NCBI RefSeq assembly: GCF_009754915.1
Contig: NZ_WPIK01000004.1
Location: 248,001 to 312,000 of the forward strand
Source of the DNA: Mucilaginibacter arboris
Lineage (GTDB): Bacteria > Bacteroidota > Bacteroidia > Sphingobacteriales > Sphingobacteriaceae
Reading direction: 5' to 3'
Length of the DNA stretch: 64,000 bases
Both the position numbers and the translations under genes were made by a program. Below are positions 57,816-64,000 of the stretch, one piece after another; within the stretch, counting starts at the first letter, position 1; every line of letters starts with the position of its first letter. The notes under the pieces are model-generated. The model did no database searches and was not told the origin of the DNA. It was given only the letters and a program-made list of their open reading frames with translations.

Positions 57816-58358
57816 ATGCAAAACCTTACACTGCTTGACGGCCCCAAATTCCAGATCACCATTCAACGTCTTTGCAGGCAGTTAATTGAAAACCATAATG
57901 ACTTTGCAAACTCTGTAATACTTGGGATCCAGCCGCGGGGGCCTTTTCTAGCCAAACGTATTGCTACTGAATTGAAAAATATTTTGCCCGGTGCAGCCAT
58001 TTTTTCCGGCGATTTGGATATTACTTTTTTCAGGGATGATTTCCGCAGAAGGGAAAGTCCGTTGGTCCCAAACCAAACCCGGATTGATTTTATAATCGAA
58101 AACAAAAAAGTTATTTTGGTAGATGACGTGTTATGGACTGGCAGAACCATTCGTGCAGCAATGGATGCCATGCTGGCATTTGGACGGCCACAAAAAGTAG
58201 AACTATTGGTTTTGGTAGATAGAAGATATTCGCGCCATTTACCAATTGAACCTGATTATATTGGCATTCAGGTAGATTCTGTGGCTTCACAAAAAGTAAT
58301 TGTAAGCTGGAAAGAAGCAGACGAAGCAGATCAAGTGGTTTTGTTATCAGAAAAATAA
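57816..58358 (+). CDS. pyrR: PyrR-like uracil phosphoribosyltransferase / pyr regulator
   Basis: A 180-residue type I phosphoribosyltransferase. The PRPP-binding loop is VILVDDVLWTGRTIRAAMDA; GIQPRGPFLAKRI and DRRYSRHLPIEPDYIG are PyrR motifs. PyrR makes UMP from uracil and, in Bacillus, binds pyr mRNA to cause attenuation. I see no PyrR-type antiterminator hairpin in the 5' region here, so the regulatory function is open. It lies 3 bases from pyrB. Confidence 0.88.
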   Translation: MQNLTLLDGPKFQITIQRLCRQLIENHNDFANSVILGIQPRGPFLAKRIATELKNILPGAAIFSGDLDITFFRDDFRRRESPLVPNQTRIDFIIENKKVILVDDVLWTGRTIRAAMDAMLAFGRPQKVELLVLVDRRYSRHLPIEPDYIGIQVDSVASQKVIVSWKEADEADQVVLLSEK

Positions 58359-58361
58359 ATA

Positions 58362-59294
58362 ATGGCCGATCAGCAAAAACTTAGCTCCCGACATCTTTTA
58401 GGTATCAAAGACCTCAACCGAAATGATATTGAACTCATTTTTGAAACCGCAGCAAATTTTAAAGCTGTTTTAAACCGGCCGATAAAAAAAGTGCCTTCCT
58501 TGCGCGATGTAACTATTGCAAACATCTTTTTTGAAAACTCTACCCGCACACGTTTATCTTTCGAGCTGGCACAAAAAAGGCTTTCTGCAGACACTGTTAA
58601 CTTTGCCGCAGCTTCTTCTTCGGTTAGTAAAGGTGAAACTTTGATTGATACAGTAAACAACATTTTGGCCATGAAAGTGGATATGGTGGTGATGCGGCAT
58701 CCATATGCAGGAGCCGGAATATTTCTATCAAGGCATATTAAAGCACAAATTGTAAACGCCGGTGATGGTGCGCACGAACATCCAACACAAGCTTTGTTAG
58801 ATGCTTTTTCTATCCGGGAAAAATATGGTGAAGTGAGCGGCAAAAAAGTAGTGATTGTGGGTGATATCCTGCACTCGCGTGTAGCCCTTTCTAATATTCT
58901 TTGCTTAAAACAGTTAGGCGCAGAAGTGATGGTTTGCGGTCCTACTACTTTAATTCCGAAATTTATTGGTTCGCTTGGTGTAAAAGTAGAACATAACTTA
59001 ATTAAAGCCTTAAACTGGTGCGATGTGGCCAACATGCTGCGCATTCAACTGGAACGGCAGGACATTAAGTATTTTCCTTCCTTACGGGAATACACGATGC
59101 TTTACGGGTTGAACAAAAAGATTTTAGATTTTTTAGATAAAGAAATCACCGTCATGCATCCCGGTCCAATTAATCGTGGCGTTGAAATTACAAGCGATGT
59201 GGCCGACAGCAAACAATCTATAATTTTAGATCAGGTAGAAAACGGTGTTGCCGTTCGCATGGCTGTTTTGTATTTGTTGGCAGGACAGATGTAA
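58362..59294 (+). CDS. pyrB: Aspartate carbamoyltransferase catalytic subunit
   Basis: A 310-residue enzyme that condenses carbamoyl phosphate and aspartate in UMP synthesis. The carbamoyl phosphate loop is FFENSTRTRLSFEL, and RHPYAGAGIFL, DGAHEHPTQALLDAF and MHPGPINRGVEI are the other conserved blocks. No pyrI follows, so no E. coli-type regulatory subunit is encoded here. The dihydroorotase-like protein at 38.4-39.6 kb may be a structural partner (inference). Confidence 0.97.
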   Translation: MADQQKLSSRHLLGIKDLNRNDIELIFETAANFKAVLNRPIKKVPSLRDVTIANIFFENSTRTRLSFELAQKRLSADTVNFAAASSSVSKGETLIDTVNNILAMKVDMVVMRHPYAGAGIFLSRHIKAQIVNAGDGAHEHPTQALLDAFSIREKYGEVSGKKVVIVGDILHSRVALSNILCLKQLGAEVMVCGPTTLIPKFIGSLGVKVEHNLIKALNWCDVANMLRIQLERQDIKYFPSLREYTMLYGLNKKILDFLDKEITVMHPGPINRGVEITSDVADSKQSIILDQVENGVAVRMAVLYLLAGQM

Positions 59295-59428
59295 TAATCG
59301 CTGTTTTTAAAATTACTAATAACAGTAAACTTTCCTTTACGTTAAAGGTCATAACAATTTACCGATAAAATATTTATGCTTTATTAACCATAAGGTTTTA
59401 ATTTAGCGCCCTTGTTACAAAGCACCCT

Positions 59429-62400
59429 ATGATTAAATCAATATACGTCTCTTTTGCTCTCCTATTTTTCTCTGTTTTTACTTCCAGCGCACAACAAACT
59501 GCTTATTTCAATCTCAATAAAAATTATAATGCAGCAATGGAACTACTGGACAAAGGCAAATATGTAGCCGCAGCAGAACAGTTTCGGCTGGTAGAAAAGC
59601 CGCGAAATAAAACCAGTAACCAACCGCTTTTTGAATCGGAAACTTCTCTCCTAAAAGAAAACGCCTACTATTACGAAGCTGTTTGCGCTTTAAATTTAGG
59701 AAATGATGATGCAGAAAGCATGTTTCGCCGCTTTATTAAAGAACATCCGGAAAACCCACTGGCAAAAGTAGCTTACTTTCAGATCGGTAAATCTTACTTT
59801 AAACAAGAAAAATACCAGGATGCGTTAAAATGGTTTGATATGGTAAAGGCCGGCGAACTAACCGGACGCGAGAACGCCGAATATAAATTTGATAAAGGCT
59901 ACGCTTATTTTGAGCTGAAGGATTATAAAAATGCACAATTGATTTTTAGCGAGATTAAAGATGCTAAAACGCCTTACTCAGAAGATGCTACTTATTATTT
60001 TGCCTATATCGCTTACTTAAACAAGGATTATCACCTGGCATTGCTCAACTTTGAAAAGCTGAAGAACTCGAAGAAATACGAAGCCAGTTATCCGTATTAT
60101 ATCACCGCTGTTTATTATCTGGATAAACGATACGATGATGTAATTGCTTATGCCGTTCCAATCATTAACAATACCAAACAGGTTAACGAAACAGAAATGT
60201 TGCGCATTATTGCCGCTTCGTATTTTGCCAAAGTTGATTATCCGGATGCCCTTAAATATTATGAGCGTTTCCAGGACCGGGACCAGAACAAAACCCAGAA
60301 CAACCAGGACAGTTACCAGATGGGGTATGCTTACTATAAAACCGGAAATAATCCGAGGGCGATCCACGAACTGGAAAAACTAATTGATAAAAGTGATTCT
60401 TACAGCCAAAGCGGCAATTATACATTAGGTAATGTTTTCCTGAAGGTAAACAACAAGCAAAGTGCACGTAATGCCTATCAGGTAGCCTCCAGGCTTGATT
60501 TTGACAGACAATTGCAGGAAGATGCTTTATACGAGTATGCGAAGCTGTCCTACGAGTTACAGTTTAACAACCAAGCGCTGGAAGCCATCCGCTTATATAT
60601 CAAAAACTATCCGCGCTCCACTAAAATTAATGATGCAAAAGTATTGTTAGGTGAGATTTTGCTTTCCACCAGCAACTATAAAGAAGCGGTTGATATTCTG
60701 GAATCAATACCTAACAGAAATGGGCCGGCAAAAGAAGCATATCAAAAAGTGACTTATTACCGCGGCCTGCAGTTTTACAACGAACGTGCTTTTGAAAATG
60801 CAATTGGTATCTTTTTAAGATCGCTGAAAGATCCGGTGGATGACAAAATAGAAGCCTTAACAACCTACTGGATGGCCGAATCGATGTACGAAGTACGCAA
60901 GTACGATGAGTCTGTTGATAACTTTGATAAGTTTATGGACATGCCAGCCGCCAAACAAACTAACGTTTACAATTACGCAAATTATGCTTTAGGTTATGCT
61001 TCTTTTGGTGATGAAAAATACCAGAAAGCAGCAAATAATTTCGAGCGTTTTATCCAAGGGCCGGAACGTGACAAGAATACCGTAAACGATGCCATATTGC
61101 GTTTAGGTGATTGTTATTTTGTGTTGAAGAATTACAGCAGGGCAAACGAATACTACAACCGCATTTTGTCTCAACATGCTAAAGGCGAAGATTATGCCTT
61201 GTTTCAGCGTGGCATGATTCAGGGTTTACAGGGACAATTGGATACCAAGATCACAACTTTGCAAGGCCTGCTTAATCAGTTTCCAACTTCTGATTATGCC
61301 GATGATGCCAGTTTTGAAATGGCTTATACTTACTTTCTGAAAAACAACGGCGATCAGGCACGCAACGATTTAACGGCCATGATCCAGAAGTATCCGCAAA
61401 GCAGTTACGTGCCGCGTGCTTTGGTTACGATTGGTTTGATTGATTACAATGCCAACCAGGACGAACCTGCCCTCGAAGCATTTAAAAGAGTGGTAAAAGA
61501 TTACCCTTCTACCGGAGAAGCCAAGCAATCCCTTAAACAAATAGAAAAAATTTATACCGATAAAGGTGATGCCAAAACCTTTATTGATTATGCTGCTACT
61601 ACGCCAATTGGTAATTACAGTTCTGCCCAGCAGGACAATATTATGTTTACGGCTGCTAATAATTTGTACTTACGCGGTGACTTTGCCGGAACGGTAAATG
61701 CGGTAAATGCTTATTTTGATAAATTCCCAAAACCAATTAATGATAAGCAGGCACATTTTATCCGTGCAGAAAGTTATGTTAAACTGAACCATCCGGAAGA
61801 AGCAGTATCAGATTACAACTATATTTTAAACGACTGGACAAGTGTTTACACAGAAAAATCATTGATCAGTATGTCTAACATGTATCTGAAGCAAAAGAAG
61901 TATAACGAAGCCGTTGTCTTTTTAAAACACCTCGAAACCAATTCCGAGTATAAAGCTGATTATACTTTTGCCATCAATAACCTGTTGCTCTCTTACTCCG
62001 AAATGCAGATGCCGGATGATGTATTGAAATATGCAGCTTTGGTCCGTACCAACGAAAAATCGTCCGAAGAAGATAAATACCGCACGGGTTTGTACGCCGG
62101 AAAAGCATATCTGCAAAAAGGCGACACCACCAATGCCAGCAAAGAATTTAATTATGTGGTAAGCAATACCAAAACTATTGCTGCTGCCGAAGCAAAATAC
62201 AACATAGCCAACCTGGAATATTTGCGCGGCAACCATAAAGCATCCCAAAAAACATGTTTTGAGCTGATTAACAAGCTGGGCGATTATGATTACTGGGTTG
62301 CTAAAACCTTCATTTTGTTAGCCGATAATTATGTGGCTTTGAAAGATATTTTCCAGGCAAAAAGCACTTTACAAAGCATCATCGGGAATTACAAAGGAAA

Positions 62401-62479
62401 TGATGAAATTTTGCCGACGGCCAAAGCAAAACTGGCGCAACTGAATAACCAAAACACAAATACTAAGAAAGAGAACTAA
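59429..62479 (+). CDS. Large secreted tetratricopeptide-repeat protein
   Basis: A 1016-residue protein with a signal peptide (LFFSVFTSSAQ, cut near residue 22) and TPR repeats along almost its entire length. Examples are AKVAYFQIGKSYFKQEKYQD and YNYANYALGYASFGDEKYQK, with the usual W/L/G/Y-A-F-A-P pattern. It probably acts as a periplasmic scaffold. It is followed after 3 bases by an outer-membrane barrel gene, which suggests a joint role in envelope assembly; this is a common gene pair in the phylum. Confidence 0.88.
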   Translation: MIKSIYVSFALLFFSVFTSSAQQTAYFNLNKNYNAAMELLDKGKYVAAAEQFRLVEKPRNKTSNQPLFESETSLLKENAYYYEAVCALNLGNDDAESMFRRFIKEHPENPLAKVAYFQIGKSYFKQEKYQDALKWFDMVKAGELTGRENAEYKFDKGYAYFELKDYKNAQLIFSEIKDAKTPYSEDATYYFAYIAYLNKDYHLALLNFEKLKNSKKYEASYPYYITAVYYLDKRYDDVIAYAVPIINNTKQVNETEMLRIIAASYFAKVDYPDALKYYERFQDRDQNKTQNNQDSYQMGYAYYKTGNNPRAIHELEKLIDKSDSYSQSGNYTLGNVFLKVNNKQSARNAYQVASRLDFDRQLQEDALYEYAKLSYELQFNNQALEAIRLYIKNYPRSTKINDAKVLLGEILLSTSNYKEAVDILESIPNRNGPAKEAYQKVTYYRGLQFYNERAFENAIGIFLRSLKDPVDDKIEALTTYWMAESMYEVRKYDESVDNFDKFMDMPAAKQTNVYNYANYALGYASFGDEKYQKAANNFERFIQGPERDKNTVNDAILRLGDCYFVLKNYSRANEYYNRILSQHAKGEDYALFQRGMIQGLQGQLDTKITTLQGLLNQFPTSDYADDASFEMAYTYFLKNNGDQARNDLTAMIQKYPQSSYVPRALVTIGLIDYNANQDEPALEAFKRVVKDYPSTGEAKQSLKQIEKIYTDKGDAKTFIDYAATTPIGNYSSAQQDNIMFTAANNLYLRGDFAGTVNAVNAYFDKFPKPINDKQAHFIRAESYVKLNHPEEAVSDYNYILNDWTSVYTEKSLISMSNMYLKQKKYNEAVVFLKHLETNSEYKADYTFAINNLLLSYSEMQMPDDVLKYAALVRTNEKSSEEDKYRTGLYAGKAYLQKGDTTNASKEFNYVVSNTKTIAAAEAKYNIANLEYLRGNHKASQKTCFELINKLGDYDYWVAKTFILLADNYVALKDIFQAKSTLQSIIGNYKGNDEILPTAKAKLAQLNNQNTNTKKEN

Positions 62480-62482
62480 GCA

Positions 62483-64000
62483 ATGAAGTTAAAATATATC
62501 CTCACCGTTTTGTTGTTTGGCCTGATGCTTCATTCGGTTCCTGCATTTTCGCAACAAAAACCGGCACAGAAAAAAACAGTTTCTGCTAAAGCAAAAAAAA
62601 CGGTAGCCCCAAAAAATACAGTTCCTGTTAAAACTACAAACGCTACAAAAAAAAGTACGGTAAAAACAGCATCGTCAGATACGACTAAAAAAGCAGGAAA
62701 TGCGGCGGTTAAAAAACCGGAACAACAGCAAGGCTTGAACGAAGAAATTATTGTAAACGGCACTTATAAACCTGTTTTAGCGGATGCCGTAAAAATCCGC
62801 AGAAATCCAAACCTGGACGACAGGCAGGATTTTAAACCTGCTTTTACTTATACGAATTTATTGGATAAACGCCTGGACAACAACACTGGCATTCGTCCGC
62901 TGGATCCTATCCAGCTTCCAAAAACTGCTGACGATACCTTATATAACAATTACGCTAAAGCTGGCGTTGGCAATTTAAAAACTACTTTCGGAGAATTGTA
63001 TATTAACAACGGCCGTGATGATGCTTTACAGGTTGGCGGTTATGCCAAGCATTTTGCCCAGCAGGGAAGTTTACCAAAACAGAATACCAGCAGGCAGGAT
63101 ATTGGTATTTTTGGAAAAAGCGTTGGTGATAACAACAGCGTAAGCGGCCGCATCGATTACAATCGTCGCAACAACTATTTTTATGGTTTTGACCAGGATA
63201 ATCCTCCGGCAAAATTAACGCCGGGAAAACAACATTTTAATACGATAGCAGGCGAAGCAGAAATTGCCAAAAACTTTAAAGATGTAGAGAACGACTTCGT
63301 TTATGCAGTAAAAGTTAGCGGTTATGTTTTTAACAATGCTTACAAAGCTAAAGAAAACAACATTTTAGTTAATGTATCCATCAATCAAACCATAAAACAA
63401 TTTTATGCCGGCTTAAATGCTTCGCTGGATGCCGGAAGCATCAAAGACAGTGCGTACAGCATTACCAATAACATTCTTCGGGCAAACCCTTATTTAAAAT
63501 TACAGGGCGATAATTACAAAATTGACCTAGGTGTAAACCTGGTTTCTGTGTTTGGTTTTAATACCAGCTTCCGTATTTTTCCGGCAGCAAAAATTGAATT
63601 CCAGGTAATTCCTAAATACGTTCGGATTTTTGGTGAGTTACAGGGCGATGTAAACAAAACCTTGCTGCGTAACTTAACAGAAGAAAACCCTTTTCTGGAT
63701 CAGAATATTGATATTAAAAACTCGATCAACCGTTACACCATCAGTGCAGGTTTAAAAGGAACTTTAGCGCCTGGCTTAGGCTTTAAAGCTGCTTTTATCC
63801 GTCAAAATATAAACAGCATGCCTTTGTTTGTTAACAACTTTAACTTTAGCAAGGGCCAGAATAAATTTATAGTGATATATGATGGTGGAAAATCAACTGT
63901 AACAGGATTTAACGGTGACCTGGATTTTAAAGCATCGGAAACACTGGATATTTTTGGAAAGCTGGAATATCGAAAATATGCAATGGCAACACAAGCCGAA
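62483..64000 (+). CDS. Outer-membrane beta-barrel protein, 5' part
   Basis: Five hundred and six codons run to the window edge. A signal peptide (LLFGLMLHSVPAFSQ) precedes a basic, low-complexity stretch (KKTVSAKAKKTVAPKN, TTNATKKSTVKTASS) and then long amphipathic strands (GLNASLDAGSIKDSAYSITN, YKIDLGVNLVSVFGFNTSF) typical of a TonB-receptor-like barrel without a plug. It is 3 bases after the TPR gene and probably in one operon. TVKTAS is coded by a motif variant. The C terminus lies beyond the window. Confidence 0.8.
   Translation, partial: MKLKYILTVLLFGLMLHSVPAFSQQKPAQKKTVSAKAKKTVAPKNTVPVKTTNATKKSTVKTASSDTTKKAGNAAVKKPEQQQGLNEEIIVNGTYKPVLADAVKIRRNPNLDDRQDFKPAFTYTNLLDKRLDNNTGIRPLDPIQLPKTADDTLYNNYAKAGVGNLKTTFGELYINNGRDDALQVGGYAKHFAQQGSLPKQNTSRQDIGIFGKSVGDNNSVSGRIDYNRRNNYFYGFDQDNPPAKLTPGKQHFNTIAGEAEIAKNFKDVENDFVYAVKVSGYVFNNAYKAKENNILVNVSINQTIKQFYAGLNASLDAGSIKDSAYSITNNILRANPYLKLQGDNYKIDLGVNLVSVFGFNTSFRIFPAAKIEFQVIPKYVRIFGELQGDVNKTLLRNLTEENPFLDQNIDIKNSINRYTISAGLKGTLAPGLGFKAAFIRQNINSMPLFVNNFNFSKGQNKFIVIYDGGKSTVTGFNGDLDFKASETLDIFGKLEYRKYAMATQAE

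Noticed and set aside
57816-59294. PyrR-type attenuator before pyrR
   Set aside because: No terminator/antiterminator pair is visible between 57730 and 57816; only a -7-like element and motif copies are present.

Overview
The window is a contiguous piece of a Bacteroidota chromosome, most like a soil or plant-associated member of the Sphingobacteriaceae (Mucilaginibacter/Pedobacter type). The evidence is AT-rich DNA (roughly 40% GC by eye), a SusC/SusD locus with a FecI/FecR-type sigma/anti-sigma pair, many outer-membrane barrels, TAnnTTTG-type -7 promoter elements, almost no Shine-Dalgarno sequences except at rpsA, and family-typical genes such as DUF4199, DUF4202, bacterial GH3, LuxE-like and CsbD proteins. 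The genus is an inference.

Layout. 1-0.4 kb: edge of a DUF433/DUF5615 toxin-antitoxin-like pair, the toxin frameshifted. 0.5-6 kb: small proteins, a membrane-anchored DEDDh exonuclease overlapping a cNMP/CBS/DUF294 protein, and an MFS exporter. 6-16.3 kb: a polysaccharide utilisation locus on the minus strand (ECF sigma, FecR, SusC with STN domain, SusD, two GH43, one GH5-like enzyme), with a stem-loop between susD and the enzymes. 16.6-19.3 kb: a second TonB-dependent receptor. 19.5-24.2 kb: lpxB, surE and small genes. 24.2-28 kb: a decayed secreted-protein gene, an FAD oxidoreductase, a broken YeiH exporter and a repeat-rich gap. 28-41.7 kb: a long minus-strand housekeeping block (tRNA-Leu, hscB, rseP, dxr, GH3, glycosyltransferases, a dihydroorotase-like protein lacking metal ligands, a BatA-type protein), interrupted at 34.5-36 kb by an AT-rich toxin-antitoxin-SecB-like chaperone (TAC) cassette. 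41.9-51.8 kb: a plus-strand row (GT39-like, SDR, M28 peptidase, SPL-like radical SAM, DinB, DUF4202, OsmC, LuxE-like, SHOCT). 51.8-53.4 kb: a tandem triplication of a coiled-coil gene carrying fragments of tyrS and of the SHOCT gene. 53.3-64 kb: tyrS, an AcpH-like gene, rpsA, pyrR, pyrB, a large TPR protein and the start of an outer-membrane barrel.

The most striking feature is a dispersed motif whose consensus is GATGCTTCTTTTATC followed by ACCTAAAAATC, with variants in which GCTTC is ACTTC, ACTGT or GCTGT. I count about fifty core matches on both strands. More than half are intergenic, often as inverted pairs, and about twenty lie inside genes in several reading frames. This density, both strands, frame independence and inverted pairing resemble a DNA uptake sequence or a REP/BIME family; I know of no such description in this phylum. 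The motif also marks the truncation point of the yeiH pseudogene.
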